60,462 nucleotides of DNA from an uncultured Prevotella sp. (GTDB taxonomy: Bacteria > Bacteroidota > Bacteroidia > Bacteroidales > Bacteroidaceae). Shown one piece after another: positions 49,972 through 60,152 of the stretch; position 1 is the first letter of the stretch; each line of letters begins with the position of its first letter. The stretch is from assembly GCA_902497035.1 (NCBI GenBank), contig CABVDL010000004.1, positions 1 to 60,462 on the forward strand, given 5' to 3'. The notes under the pieces were generated by a model that searched no databases, had not been told where the DNA came from, and saw nothing but the letters and a program-made list of their open reading frames with translations. The position numbers and the translations under genes were made by a program.

Positions 49972-51102
49972 GTGAGAAAATATATATTGTTTTTGGCCAT
50001 GCTGGCTCTTCCACTAATGCAACCCGCCCTCGCGCAGAAGATTACGCTCGGCAACTGCAAGCTCGAGGAAATGGGCATCAAAGGTATATACAAAGGTGAG
50101 CTCTCGGCCGGCAAGCCGCAGGGTAAAGGAAGCGTGACTTATGAAAACGGCAATACCTACGAGGGCGACTTCGTCAAGGGCAAACGGCAAGGCTATGGCA
50201 CCTATACCTTTGCCGACGGCGAGAAATACGAGGGCCAATGGCTGCTCAACCAGCAGCACGGGCGCGGCACCTACTATTTCAGCAACAACAACAAGTATGT
50301 AGGGCTGTGGTTCCGCGACTACCAGCAGGGACACGGCGTGATGTATTATTTCAACGGCGACATCTACGACGGCGACTGGTATCACGACCAGCGGCAGGGC
50401 AAGGGCCGCTACACTTACGCCGGAGGAGCCTACTACGACGGACAGTGGAAAGCTGACAAGAAAGAGGGCAAGGGCTTCTTTGACTGGGGCGACGGCACCA
50501 CCTACCGGGGCGACTGGAGCAATAACCAGCGCTCGGGCTACGGCGTCAATAAATATGCCGACGGCGACGTGTACAAAGGTCAGTGGAAAGACGATATACA
50601 GCAGGGCCGCGGTATCTATATCTTCCAAAATGGTGACCGCTACGAGGGTGACTACAACCAGGGAGAACGCACCGGCGAGGGCATCTTCAAATATGCCAAC
50701 GGTGACCTCTATACCGGCCATTTCAACGAAGGCGAGCGCAACGGGCAGGGCACCTTTACCTGGGCCAATGGTGACCGCTATGAGGGACAGTGGAAGAGTG
50801 ACCAGCTCAATGGACACGGAAAGCTTACAAAAAAAGACGGCGACGTGTTTGAGGGCAACTTCACCAACGGGAAAATCGACGGTGAGGTGATTATCCACTA
50901 TGCCAACGGCACACGCTTCAAAGGCACCTACCGCAATGGCATGCGCAATGGTAAATGCATTGAGCAGACCAAGGATGGAAAGCGCTTTGAGGGCAGCTAT
51001 GTCAACGACATGCGCGACGGACGCTTCGTGGAGAAAGACGAAAACGGACAGGTGACATGCACGGGACACTATGAAAGCGGAAAACGCTTCAACGACAATT
51101 AG
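49972..51102 (+). CDS. Secreted MORN-repeat protein
   Basis: 376 residues from GTG; the next ATG would remove the signal peptide (RKYILFLAMLALPLMQPALA, cleavage after about residue 22). Residues about 46-370 are 14 MORN repeats of 23 residues with the pattern G-x-G-x-x-x-x-x-x-G-x-x-Y-x-G-x-W/F. They form a long beta hairpin ladder. Such proteins in Bacteroidetes are periplasmic or surface proteins of unknown binding partner. glgB follows 45 bases later. Confidence 0.88.
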   Translation: MRKYILFLAMLALPLMQPALAQKITLGNCKLEEMGIKGIYKGELSAGKPQGKGSVTYENGNTYEGDFVKGKRQGYGTYTFADGEKYEGQWLLNQQHGRGTYYFSNNNKYVGLWFRDYQQGHGVMYYFNGDIYDGDWYHDQRQGKGRYTYAGGAYYDGQWKADKKEGKGFFDWGDGTTYRGDWSNNQRSGYGVNKYADGDVYKGQWKDDIQQGRGIYIFQNGDRYEGDYNQGERTGEGIFKYANGDLYTGHFNEGERNGQGTFTWANGDRYEGQWKSDQLNGHGKLTKKDGDVFEGNFTNGKIDGEVIIHYANGTRFKGTYRNGMRNGKCIEQTKDGKRFEGSYVNDMRDGRFVEKDENGQVTCTGHYESGKRFNDN

Positions 51103-51147
51103 CCACCTCCCAGACTTTGATATTTACATTATAATCTATCTATTCTT

Positions 51148-53175
51148 ATGGCAAAAGCAAAACATATCGGGATTGTCGCCAGCGACCCCTACCTTGAGCC
51201 CTTTGAGGATGCCATCAATGGACGGCATAATCATGCTTTGTGGAAAATAGACCAGCTCACTGACGGAGGACGCCGGACGCTCTCCGACTTCGCCAGTGGC
51301 TACGACTACTACGGCCTGCATCATACTAAATCGGGATGGACTTTCCGTGAGTGGGCGCCCAACGCCACTGACATCTATCTCGTAGGCGACTTCAACTCCT
51401 GGCAGGAGCGTGAAGAATACCGATGCCGACGCATCGAGGGCACCGGCAACTGGGAGATTAACCTCCCGGAGAATGCCATGAGGCACGGCGACTTGTATAA
51501 GATGCATGTCAAATGGGACGGCGGACAAGGTGAGCGCATCCCAGCCTGGGCAACCCGTGTGGTGCAGGATGACCAGTCAAAAATATTCTCGGCACAAGTA
51601 TGGGCGCCGAAACCCTACAGATGGAGCAAGCGCAAGTTCGTGCCAAAGAAGGATCCTCTGCTTATATACGAATGCCATATCGGCATGGCGCAGGATGCTG
51701 AAAAGGTAGGGACATACACCGAGTTCAAGGACAATGTGCTGCCACGCATCGTCCGCGACGGCTATAATGCCATTCAGGTGATGGCCATCCAGGAGCATCC
51801 CTATTATGGGAGCTTCGGCTATCATGTCAGCTCATTCTTTGCTCCCTCATCGCGCTTCGGCACGCCAGAGGAGCTCAAGGCCCTCATTGACGCAGCCCAC
51901 AAGCAGGGCGTTGCCGTGATTATGGATATCGTTCACTCGCATGCCGTAAAGAATGAGGTGGAGGGATTGGGAAATCTTGCCGGCGACCCCAACCAGTATT
52001 TCTATCCCGGCGACCGCCACGAGCATCCCGCTTGGGACAGCCTTTGCTTCGACTATGGCAAGGATGACGTTATCCATTTCCTTCTCTCCAACTGCAAATA
52101 TTGGATTAAGGAGTTCCACTTCGACGGTTTCCGCTTCGACGGCGTCACCTCAATGCTCTACTACAGTCATGGGCTTGGTGAGGCCTTCACTAACTACGGG
52201 GACTATTTCAACGGACACGAGGACGATAATGCCATTTGTTATCTTACCATCGCCAACAAGCTTATCCATGAGATTAACCCCAATGCCATCACCATAGCTG
52301 AGGAAGTGAGCGGCATGCCCGGACTGGCTGCAAGGTTTGAGGACGGCGGATACGGCTTCAACTATCGCCTGGCCATGAATATTCCTGACTACTGGATTAA
52401 AACCATAAAGGAACGCCGGGACGAGGACTGGAAGCCGAGCAGCATCTTCTGGGAGGTGAAAAACCGACGTGCCGACGAAGAGACCATATCTTACTGTGAG
52501 AGCCACGACCAGGCACTTGTCGGAGACAAGACCATTATTTTCCGGCTCATCGACGCAGATATGTATTGGCATTTCCGCCGTGGCGACGAGACTGACCTCG
52601 TCAACCGTGGCATTGCCCTGCACAAGATGATAAGGCTGGTCACCATCGGGGCTATCAATGGCGGCTACCTCAACTTCATGGGCAATGAGTTCGGACATCC
52701 CGAATGGATTGACTTTCCCCGGGAGGGCAACGGATGGAGCTACAAATACGCCCGGCGCCAGTGGAACCTTGTGGATAATCCCGACCTCGACTACCATTTC
52801 CTTGGTGACTTCGACCGTGAGATGCTCAGCGTGATAAAGAGTGAGCCGCAGTTTAACCTCACTCCTGTCGAGGAAGTGTGGCACAACGACAGTGACCAGA
52901 TACTGGCATACAAGCGGGGGAATCTGCTCTTTGTCTTTAACTTCTCGCCATCACGGTCGTTCGCCGACTATGGCTTCCTTGTCAGGGAGGGTGAGTACAA
53001 CGTGGTGCTCAACACCGATGCCAAAGCTTTTGGTGGCAACGGGCTGGCCGACGACAGCGTCGCTCACCTCACCAACCCCGACCCACTTTATGCCAAGGAC
53101 GGCAAGGGATGGCTGAAGCTTTATATCCCCGCACGCTCGGCGGTGGTGCTGAAAAAGAAAGCAGAAAAGAAATAA
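51148..53175 (+). CDS. glgB: 1,4-alpha-glucan (glycogen) branching enzyme
   Basis: 675 residues. N-terminal CBM48 region (FREWAPNATDIYLVGDFNSW), then a GH13 barrel: VIMDIVHSHAVKN, nucleophile Asp in GFRFDGVTSMLY, acid Glu in AEEVSGMPG and CESHDQALVGDK. This arrangement, with no long N-terminal N1 domain, is the eukaryote-like branching enzyme class typical of Bacteroidetes. It makes alpha-1,6 branches in storage glycogen. Confidence 0.95.
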   Translation: MAKAKHIGIVASDPYLEPFEDAINGRHNHALWKIDQLTDGGRRTLSDFASGYDYYGLHHTKSGWTFREWAPNATDIYLVGDFNSWQEREEYRCRRIEGTGNWEINLPENAMRHGDLYKMHVKWDGGQGERIPAWATRVVQDDQSKIFSAQVWAPKPYRWSKRKFVPKKDPLLIYECHIGMAQDAEKVGTYTEFKDNVLPRIVRDGYNAIQVMAIQEHPYYGSFGYHVSSFFAPSSRFGTPEELKALIDAAHKQGVAVIMDIVHSHAVKNEVEGLGNLAGDPNQYFYPGDRHEHPAWDSLCFDYGKDDVIHFLLSNCKYWIKEFHFDGFRFDGVTSMLYYSHGLGEAFTNYGDYFNGHEDDNAICYLTIANKLIHEINPNAITIAEEVSGMPGLAARFEDGGYGFNYRLAMNIPDYWIKTIKERRDEDWKPSSIFWEVKNRRADEETISYCESHDQALVGDKTIIFRLIDADMYWHFRRGDETDLVNRGIALHKMIRLVTIGAINGGYLNFMGNEFGHPEWIDFPREGNGWSYKYARRQWNLVDNPDLDYHFLGDFDREMLSVIKSEPQFNLTPVEEVWHNDSDQILAYKRGNLLFVFNFSPSRSFADYGFLVREGEYNVVLNTDAKAFGGNGLADDSVAHLTNPDPLYAKDGKGWLKLYIPARSAVVLKKKAEKK

Positions 53176-53184
53176 ATTATCGTT

Positions 53185-54372
53185 ATGACACAGACCAACA
53201 AGAATGGCACACTCCCGATGAGAGTGGCGTGTGCCATTTTCTTCTTGTTATTCACCTTTCTTTATCTTTACAACTATCAGGACGACATTCTGGCAGTAGC
53301 CCAGCACGTGCTGTCGCAGGGTGCCACTCACTATAACCGCACGATAGGCGCTGTCCTCATAACGCTGGTGCTGTGGCTGTTGCAATTGGCATTGTACGCC
53401 TTCACCGGTCTTACCCGGCGCTGCCATGCGCTTACCTATCTGCCATCTCTGTTGCTGGTTGGCGCATTGACTTCTGTATCGTCCCGCATTCTTACGGGTC
53501 ACTGCTCTATGCTTTGGCTTTGGCTCTTTCCGCTGCTCATGGGTGTATATGGCTTCATCGTGTGGGTAGTGAGGCAGTTTGAGTCAATAGAGCCGGAACC
53601 GCTTTCGCAAGGTTTGTTCTCACGCATGATATGGGTCAATCTCTTGCAAATGGTGGTCATGGCTCTTGTCACCTGCGGCATAGGCAACGGCGACAAAGTG
53701 TTTCACTACCGCATGCATGTGGAGAGCGACCTGCTCGGCGGCAACTATGCTGATGCCTTGAGGGTGGGAGAGAACGATGCTGCCACCGACAGCAGTCTTA
53801 CAATGCTCCGCATAGCCACGCTCTCGTCAACCGGGCAGTTGGGCGAGCGGCTGTTTACCTATCCGCTCACCGGCCGGTCTGACGCCATGCTTCCCAATGG
53901 GTCGTCCGTCCGTCTGGCCATGGTGCCGGAAGTATGGCTGTATAAGAAAATTGGTGTAGTGTTTAAAGAAAAGGTATCGCCGCGGCGATACCTTGAGCTG
54001 GCCCATGAGAAGGGCTATGCCAAACGTGAGGCTCACGACTGGCTGCTCACGGCTTATCTGCTCGACGGCGACCTTGATGCCTTCGCCCGTGCGCTGCCAC
54101 GCTACTACAATGTCAACAAGCCGTTGCCGCTGCACTACCGTGAGGCACTTGTGCTTTATGCCCATTTACGGCAACACCCTTATGTCGTTTATCATTCACA
54201 GGTGATGGATGCTGATTTCGACGATTTCCTCAGCATAATCCATTCCACGAAAGATGCTGCCACACGTCAGTTTGATCTGCGCGCCAGCTTTGGCAAAACC
54301 TATTGGTATTATTACTATACAACTACTTCAGCGCCCGCAATGCACCAAGTAGCTCGTCATTCTCCGACTTAG
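53185..54372 (+). CDS. Membrane protein of DUF6057 type
   Basis: 395 residues. At least four membrane helices in the first 170 residues (FFLLFTFLYLYN, AVLITLVLWLLQLALYAF, LLLVGALTS, MLWLWLFPLLMGVYGFIVW spread over it), then a soluble helical repeat region (TPR-like spacing: GNYADALRVGENDAATDSSL, GYAKREAHDWLLTAYLL). The pattern fits DUF6057, a Bacteroidetes family of unknown role. It starts 9 bases after glgB and its 3' end overlaps convergent hisC by 50 bases. It may be shorter than full-length family members. Confidence 0.6.
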   Translation: MTQTNKNGTLPMRVACAIFFLLFTFLYLYNYQDDILAVAQHVLSQGATHYNRTIGAVLITLVLWLLQLALYAFTGLTRRCHALTYLPSLLLVGALTSVSSRILTGHCSMLWLWLFPLLMGVYGFIVWVVRQFESIEPEPLSQGLFSRMIWVNLLQMVVMALVTCGIGNGDKVFHYRMHVESDLLGGNYADALRVGENDAATDSSLTMLRIATLSSTGQLGERLFTYPLTGRSDAMLPNGSSVRLAMVPEVWLYKKIGVVFKEKVSPRRYLELAHEKGYAKREAHDWLLTAYLLDGDLDAFARALPRYYNVNKPLPLHYREALVLYAHLRQHPYVVYHSQVMDADFDDFLSIIHSTKDAATRQFDLRASFGKTYWYYYYTTTSAPAMHQVARHSPT

Positions 54373-55366
54373 TGCCGATAGTGATGCGCAGGCAGTTTCC
54401 GCAGAGACGCACCTTTGAGCGGTTGCGTACGATGATGCCCTTTTCTACCAAATACTTGTAGATGGCATTTGCATCGGTCATCTTGGCCAAGAAGAAATTG
54501 GCATCCGACGGATACACTTTCTCACAAACAGACAATTCGGTGAACGACGCCATCATGGCGCCGCGCTCCTGTAGTAGCAGCTTTACCCATTTCTCAACCT
54601 GCTCACGGTCGCTCAGCGCCTCAAGCGCATGCTGCTGCGTCAGTTGGTTGACATTGTAGGGATATTTAACCTTATTGAACAGGCCGATGATATCCTTGCC
54701 CGCAAAAGCCATGCCCAGGCGAATGGCAGCGCAGCCCCAAGCCTTACTCATCGTGTTAAGCACTATAAGGTTAGGAAACTCGTTGAGACGACGACGGAAT
54801 ACAGGAACCGTCGAGAAGTCACTGTAGGCCTCATCTACAACCACGATGCCGTCGAAGCGACGCAACAACTGCTCGACTTCCTCTACCTGCAGGTTGTTGC
54901 CCGACGGATTGTTGGGCGAGCAAACCCATGCCACTTTGGTTGTGCTGTCGCAGGCACGGAGCATTTGGCTGGCGTTCATCTGGTAGTGACTGTCAAGCAA
55001 GACGGGCCGGTATTCCACATTATTAATATCAGCGCAAACCTTATACATGCCATAAGTCGGCTCAATGGCGACTACATTGTCCCGCCCAGGCTCGCAAAAC
55101 ACACGATAAACCAGGTCGATGGCTTCATCAGAGCCATTGCCCAGGAAGATGCAGTCTTCAGGAACCTGTTTCACGCTGGAGATGACGTGCTTCAACTGCC
55201 TTTGCAGCGGGTCGGGGTAACGGTTGTATGGCTTATTGTAGGGATTCTCATTGGCATCAAGAAAGACATGGGCCTCATGCCCGCTGTATTCGTCTCTTGC
55301 CGAGCTGTATGGCGAAAGCTGCCATATATTGGGTCGTACCAGTTCTCTGAGTGGTTTCATAAGCAA
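54323..55366 (-). CDS. hisC: Histidinol-phosphate aminotransferase
   Basis: 347 residues, fold-type I PLP enzyme. PNIWQLSPYSSARDE near the start, WVCSPNNPSGN at about 157, VVDEAYSDF at about 178, PLP lysine in NTMSKAWG at about 208, RLGMAF after it and an arginine in CLRITIGT near the end. Transfers an amino group to imidazole-acetol phosphate. Lies 37 bases downstream of hisD. Confidence 0.94.
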   Translation of the reverse strand: MLMKPLRELVRPNIWQLSPYSSARDEYSGHEAHVFLDANENPYNKPYNRYPDPLQRQLKHVISSVKQVPEDCIFLGNGSDEAIDLVYRVFCEPGRDNVVAIEPTYGMYKVCADINNVEYRPVLLDSHYQMNASQMLRACDSTTKVAWVCSPNNPSGNNLQVEEVEQLLRRFDGIVVVDEAYSDFSTVPVFRRRLNEFPNLIVLNTMSKAWGCAAIRLGMAFAGKDIIGLFNKVKYPYNVNQLTQQHALEALSDREQVEKWVKLLLQERGAMMASFTELSVCEKVYPSDANFFLAKMTDANAIYKYLVEKGIIVRNRSKVRLCGNCLRITIGTKSENDELLGALRALK

Positions 55367-55403
55367 TGCGTGTTAAGTGAATGGAAACGTGGGGGCGCTT
55401 ACA

Positions 55404-56684
55404 TCAAATGTTCTCCAGACGGACTCTCATAGCCTCGGCATGTGCCTCGAGCTGCTCATTCTCTGCCATGCAGACCACAGCCTTGCCGATGCTTCTGACG
55501 CCCTCCTTTGATAGGTGCTGGAAGGTGACTTTGCGGTTGTAGCTGTCCAGGTTGACTCCGTTATAAGCCAGCGCATATTGGTGCGTAGGGAGCGTGTGGT
55601 TGGTGCCGCTGGCGTAGTCTCCTGCGCTCTCACAAGCCCAAGCTCCAAGGAATACGCTGCCTGCGTTGATTACCTTTTGGGACAATTGCTCATAGTCTTC
55701 CGTGGCGATAATCAGATGCTCTGGCGCATAGCAATTGCTTAGGGCCACAGCCTCGTCGGTGTCGTGTACCAGCACGAGCTGAGAGTTCTCGAGCGTCTTA
55801 GCCGCGATTTCCTTACGTGGAAGCCGCTGAAGCTGGCGCTCCGTCTCCGTCTTTACACGGTTGAGCAGTTCCTCTGATGTTGTAATGAGCATCACTTGAG
55901 AGTCGGTGCCATGCTCGGCTTGCGACAGCAGGTCGGCAGCCACAAAGACGGCATTGCTCTTGTCATCGGCTATGACGCACACCTCACTCGGGCCGGCCGG
56001 CATGTCGATGGCCACGTCGTGGAGGCTCACCTGCTGCTTGGCCGCCATCACATATTGATTGCCCGGACCAAAGATCTTATACACTTTCGGCACGCTCCCG
56101 GTGCCATAAGCCATGGCTCCGATTGCCTGCACACCGCCGGCCTTGAAAATCTTGCTGACACCTGCAATGCGTGCAGCGGCCAGAATGGCGGGATTTACTT
56201 TGCCTCTACGGTCGGGCGGCGTGCATAGCACTATCTCACCGCACCCGGCTATCTTGGCTGGGGTTGCGAGCATTAGGACCGTGGAGAAAAGCGGGGCTGT
56301 GCCGCCGGGGATATAGAGCCCCACCTTTTCAATGGGCACGCTCTTCTGCCAGCACATCACACCCGGCACAGTCTCTATCTTCTTTCCGTCAAAGCGTTGG
56401 GCCTCATGGAAAACACTTATGTTGTGATGAGCTAACTCGAGCGAGGCTTTCAGCTCGGGTGAGATCAGCTGCATGGCCTCGTTTATTTCTTCCTCACTGA
56501 CAGCAAGATGCTCAAGCTGCACGTGGTCAAACTGTAGCTCATAGCGTTTGACCGCTTCGTCGCCATTGGCTTTCACGTCACTCAACACTCGTTGTACGGT
56601 CGCGTTAAGCTCTGAGAGATCCAAATGTGGCCTTTTTACTATCTCAGACCACTCACTTCTCGCTGGATACTTGATGATTTTCAT
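55404..56684 (-). CDS. hisD: Histidinol dehydrogenase
   Basis: 426 residues. GLYIPGGTAPLFSTVLM at about 122 (substrate/NAD loop), GPGNQYVMAAKQQV at about 206, DMPAGPSEV, zinc ligands in LSQAEHG and SAGDYASG, and catalytic residues in CYAPEHL. Catalyses the last two steps of histidine synthesis. hisG and hisB, usual neighbours of hisD-hisC in this phylum, are not here. Confidence 0.95.
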   Translation of the reverse strand: MKIIKYPARSEWSEIVKRPHLDLSELNATVQRVLSDVKANGDEAVKRYELQFDHVQLEHLAVSEEEINEAMQLISPELKASLELAHHNISVFHEAQRFDGKKIETVPGVMCWQKSVPIEKVGLYIPGGTAPLFSTVLMLATPAKIAGCGEIVLCTPPDRRGKVNPAILAAARIAGVSKIFKAGGVQAIGAMAYGTGSVPKVYKIFGPGNQYVMAAKQQVSLHDVAIDMPAGPSEVCVIADDKSNAVFVAADLLSQAEHGTDSQVMLITTSEELLNRVKTETERQLQRLPRKEIAAKTLENSQLVLVHDTDEAVALSNCYAPEHLIIATEDYEQLSQKVINAGSVFLGAWACESAGDYASGTNHTLPTHQYALAYNGVNLDSYNRKVTFQHLSKEGVRSIGKAVVCMAENEQLEAHAEAMRVRLENI

Positions 56685-56715
56685 TTTACTGTCTCATGCT
56701 GATGATAAACGAATA

Positions 56716-56723
56716 CAAAAATA
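56716..56723 (-). promoter_or_regulatory. -7 box of hisD-hisC
   Basis: TATTTTTG on the minus strand, 31 bases upstream of hisD. No leader peptide with His codons and no clear attenuator seen between this box and the start. Confidence 0.45.
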
Positions 56724-56796
56724 CAGCTTTTTCTTTAAATAGATGGGAAAAGCAGAAATAAGTTTATGAGTTTATAACTTTTGAGTATCAAAAAAA

Positions 56797-56818
56797 GGCA
56801 GTCCTTTGGGGAACTGCC
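56797..56818 (-). terminator. Terminator of rpsA
   Basis: GGCAGT (56797-56802) pairs with ACTGCC (56813-56818); T-runs on both sides, with seven Ts reading in the minus direction. It isolates rpsA from hisD. Confidence 0.85.
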
Positions 56819-56845
56819 TTTTCATATATGAGAATTAACGGGTAA

Positions 56846-58630
56846 TTACTTGTTCTTCTCCATGTCAGCCTTAAGCTTGGCCAGCACGTCGAGGTCGCCG
56901 AGTGAGGTGCCGGCTGCCACATTATTGATGGCAGGAGCCTCGTTCTGCTTGCGGGTGCTTGTTGCGTGACGGCGGGGCTTAATATCGTCGTGACCCTCCT
57001 CAAATGTGCGAGAGTGCGAGAGGATGATGCGATGAGTCTCCTTGTTGAACTCAATCACCTTGAAGGGAAGCTCCTCGCCGAGCTTAGCCTGCGAGCCATC
57101 CTGCTTGGTCAGATGCTTCGGGGTTGCAAAGCCTTCGCCACCCTCATTCAGGGTGATGACGGCACCCTTGTCCATCATCTCGGTAATCTTACCCTCGTGA
57201 ACGGTTCCGGGCTGATAAAGCTCCTCATACTTGTCCCAGGGATTTTCCTCAAGCTGCTTGTGGCCAAGGCTCAGGCGGCGGTTCTCCTTGTCAATCTCCA
57301 GCACGACAACATCGATGTCGGCACCGACGGTAGTGAACTCTGAAGGATGTTTCACTTTCTTGGTCCAGCTCAGGTCGGAAATGTGAATCAGGCCGTCAAC
57401 GCCCTCTTCCAGCTCAACAAAGATGCCGAAGTTGGTGAAGTTGCGCACTTTGGCAGTGTGCTTGGAGCCAACGGGATATTTCTGCTCGATATTCTCCCAA
57501 GGATCTTCCTTGAGCTGCTTGATGCCGAGTGACATCTTCCGCTCCTGACGGTCAAGGCTAAGAATGACGGCCTCTACCTCGTCACCCACATGGAGGAACT
57601 CCTGGGCAGAGCGCAGATGCTGGCTCCAAGACATCTCGGAGACGTGGATGAGACCCTCCACTCCGGGCTGAATCTCAACAAAAGCACCGTAGTCGGCAAT
57701 GACAACCACCTTGCCTTTCACGTGGTCGCCCACCTTCAGGTTCGGGTCAAGGCTGTCCCAAGGATGCGGAGTGAGCTGCTTCACGCCGAGGGCGATACGC
57801 TTCTTCTCCTCATCGAAGTCAAGGATAACGACCTTTATCTTCTGGTCGAGTGACACTACCTCGTGAGGATCGCTTACGCGGCCCCAAGACAAATCGGTGA
57901 TGTGAACGAGTCCGTCAACACCGCCGAGGTCAACGAACACACCGTAGGAGGTGATGTTCTTGACAGTGCCCTCAAGCACCTGGCCCTTCTCGAGGTGTGA
58001 GATGATTTCTTTCTTCTGTGCCTCCAGCTCGGCCTCGATGAGAGCCTTGTGGGAAACAACAACATTGCGGAATTCCTGGTTAATCTTCACAACCTTGAAC
58101 TCCATGGTCTTGCCTACGAACACATCGTAGTCACGTATGGGATGGACGTCAATCTGACTGCCGGGAAGGAAGGCCTCGATACCAAAGATGTCAACAATCA
58201 TACCACCCTTGGTGCGGCACTTGATGTAGCCCTGGACCACTTCGTCCTTCTCCATGGCCTCGTTAATCTTCTCCCAGCTGTTGGCCAAGCGGGCCTTCTT
58301 GTGGGAAAGGACGAGCTGACCACGCTTGTCCTCCTGGTCCTCGACATAAACCTCTACCTTGTCACCAATCTTCAAGTCGGGATTGTAACGGAACTCAGAA
58401 GCGGGGATAATACCGTCGCTCTTGTAACCGATGTTGACCACTACCTCTTTCTTGTCGATGGAGGTAACGGTACCCTCAACAACCTCGTGCTCCTGAATTT
58501 TGTTCAGGGTGTTGTCGTAGGCTTTTTCGAGGTCTTCCTTGTTTGAAGCGGAAGAGGTGCCATTCTCGAACTCGTCCCAGTTGAAGTCGTCCAATGGCTT
58601 AACGTTCTTGACGTCGTTTAAATTAGACAT
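56846..58630 (-). CDS. rpsA: 30S ribosomal protein S1
   Basis: 594 residues. Six S1 OB-fold domains, the last four with the strongest signature (for example GVFVDLGGVDGLVHITDLSW, GAFVEIQPGVEGLIHVSEMS, GIFVELEEGVDGLIHISDLS). N-terminal acidic extension and a C-terminal basic/low-complexity tail. It helps bind mRNA to the ribosome; especially relevant in a phylum with weak Shine-Dalgarno use. Confidence 0.96.
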   Translation of the reverse strand: MSNLNDVKNVKPLDDFNWDEFENGTSSASNKEDLEKAYDNTLNKIQEHEVVEGTVTSIDKKEVVVNIGYKSDGIIPASEFRYNPDLKIGDKVEVYVEDQEDKRGQLVLSHKKARLANSWEKINEAMEKDEVVQGYIKCRTKGGMIVDIFGIEAFLPGSQIDVHPIRDYDVFVGKTMEFKVVKINQEFRNVVVSHKALIEAELEAQKKEIISHLEKGQVLEGTVKNITSYGVFVDLGGVDGLVHITDLSWGRVSDPHEVVSLDQKIKVVILDFDEEKKRIALGVKQLTPHPWDSLDPNLKVGDHVKGKVVVIADYGAFVEIQPGVEGLIHVSEMSWSQHLRSAQEFLHVGDEVEAVILSLDRQERKMSLGIKQLKEDPWENIEQKYPVGSKHTAKVRNFTNFGIFVELEEGVDGLIHISDLSWTKKVKHPSEFTTVGADIDVVVLEIDKENRRLSLGHKQLEENPWDKYEELYQPGTVHEGKITEMMDKGAVITLNEGGEGFATPKHLTKQDGSQAKLGEELPFKVIEFNKETHRIILSHSRTFEEGHDDIKPRRHATSTRKQNEAPAINNVAAGTSLGDLDVLAKLKADMEKNK

Positions 58631-58720
58631 AAATGTAATTAAATGTTTTGTTAATTAATAAAGTTTGACTTTATGTTGATTTTTTCGGGCACAATATTCC
58701 TTGCGCCTTAACAACGGTTG

Positions 58721-58728
58721 CAAAGGTA
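58721..58728 (-). promoter_or_regulatory. -7 box of rpsA
   Basis: TACCTTTG on the minus strand, a perfect match, giving an approximately 85-base leader before the ATG at 58630. Confidence 0.6.
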
Positions 58729-58830
58729 CTAATTCTTTCCCGGACAGACATGTTGTTTGTTGCGGCAGAACGTAGCGGTTAGGATAATTTAACTTGATTT
58801 AAACATAATTACGCATGAAATGGCCCCTAA

Positions 58831-59982
58831 CTAAAATCTGAAGTCCAGTTCGCAGTCTATCATATTGTAATTGTGCTTATCGCTAAGCAGCTTGTTGGCA
58901 CGGCTCTTGTCATTGACACGGGCATACTCGAGATTAATCTGAAGATTTTTGCTGATGAGGTAGTTGAATCCAGCCTCGTAATAGGTCTTGGCTGTTGCCC
59001 AGTCGCCTGACTCACGATAGACGTCGTAGCGCGCCTTGACAAACAGCTTCTGTTTGTTTATGGTGGCAAGAGGCGCAATGGCGAGCGCATACACACCGTC
59101 AGCCTTATTTCCGAGGTCCTTATTCACGTTGGTATTGCTAAGGTCGGCGCTGGTCTTGTAGGTGGCGGTGAAAGCCTTTCCCGTAGAGTGAATGTACTCC
59201 GAGCGCAGTGTCCAGTCGTTGGCCTTATATTCGGCAGAGAAAGCGTAGCGGTGTTGTGGAAGTTTCCTCACTCCGTTGTGCGTATTGCCCTGCTCGTCGG
59301 TCCATGACCCCTTGCGCGCATAGGATCCTTCCCAGCCAAAGGCTCCGATGCGCAAGCCCTTGACAGGCATCACCCAAATGCCTCCAATGATGTCTTTTTG
59401 CTCATCCACATCCTTCGTGTTGATGCCTTGTCCATTGTAAACACCAATTTGATAATGCAGCAGATTGCGGCCGTTGCTGTTCTTGAGGAAATCTCCCTGC
59501 AGCTGCACGCCGATATCGCGTCCATTGCTTGCCACGGCGCCGTCTCTGTCGGCAAAGCCCGCGAGCTTGCTCACATTCTGGCTATAGCTCATGAAGCCCT
59601 GGTCGATAGGGTTCATCGGGTTCTCGAAGGTGAAGGCGCGCTTGAACTGTCCGGCCTTAATTCGAAGAAAGTCGAAATGCTGCCATTCGGCGAAAACGTC
59701 AACCACCCTGATGCCTTGCGTCAGGTCGGCGGTATTGCCGCTATATTGAAACTGCACCCTTGCGGCCCAGTCTTTTGCAGGGTGGGCATCAATGATTACG
59801 CGGCCCAGACGGATGGCAAAGGAATTGGCTTTGGCACCCTGCTGGCTGGTGTACTGGTATTGTCCCATAGCATAGCCCGAGATTTTGATCATCTTCAGCC
59901 ATGAGGGAAATTGCTCCCCGGCGTGGGCTGAAACCATCATGCAGAACGCGGCCATTGCGGCGAATAGTCTTTTACTCATCAT
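58831..59982 (-). CDS. Porin O/P family outer-membrane porin
   Basis: 383 residues from the ATG at 59980-59982 (a second ATG follows). A signal peptide (SKRLFAAMAAFCMMVSAHA) precedes SWLKMIKISGYAMGQYQY. The body is an alternating beta-strand barrel ending in F-R-F (LDFRF), the C-terminal aromatic signal of outer-membrane porins. Porin_O_P members pass phosphate or polyphosphate. A longer frame beginning with TTG at 60028-60030 is rejected because that codon lies inside the -7 promoter box. Confidence 0.88.
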   Translation of the reverse strand: MMSKRLFAAMAAFCMMVSAHAGEQFPSWLKMIKISGYAMGQYQYTSQQGAKANSFAIRLGRVIIDAHPAKDWAARVQFQYSGNTADLTQGIRVVDVFAEWQHFDFLRIKAGQFKRAFTFENPMNPIDQGFMSYSQNVSKLAGFADRDGAVASNGRDIGVQLQGDFLKNSNGRNLLHYQIGVYNGQGINTKDVDEQKDIIGGIWVMPVKGLRIGAFGWEGSYARKGSWTDEQGNTHNGVRKLPQHRYAFSAEYKANDWTLRSEYIHSTGKAFTATYKTSADLSNTNVNKDLGNKADGVYALAIAPLATINKQKLFVKARYDVYRESGDWATAKTYYEAGFNYLISKNLQINLEYARVNDKSRANKLLSDKHNYNMIDCELDFRF

Positions 59983-60027
59983 ATCAGTCTTAAATCGTTT
60001 GTTTGACAATTGTTTAAAAGTTTGTTG

Positions 60028-60035
60028 CAAAATTA
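60028..60035 (-). promoter_or_regulatory. -7 box of the porin gene
   Basis: TAATTTTG on the minus strand; TTG 17 bases upstream may be the -33 element. Gives a leader of roughly 40 bases. Confidence 0.55.
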
Positions 60036-60152
60036 ATAAAAATCAAGAACACCAATCATGTTTATTGGAAAAAACATTTACGCTATTTGTGAGGATAGTA
60101 ATGTTGGCTGGTGATAAAAGCCGTTCCAATGCGAAAAAGTGTGAGAATTATT

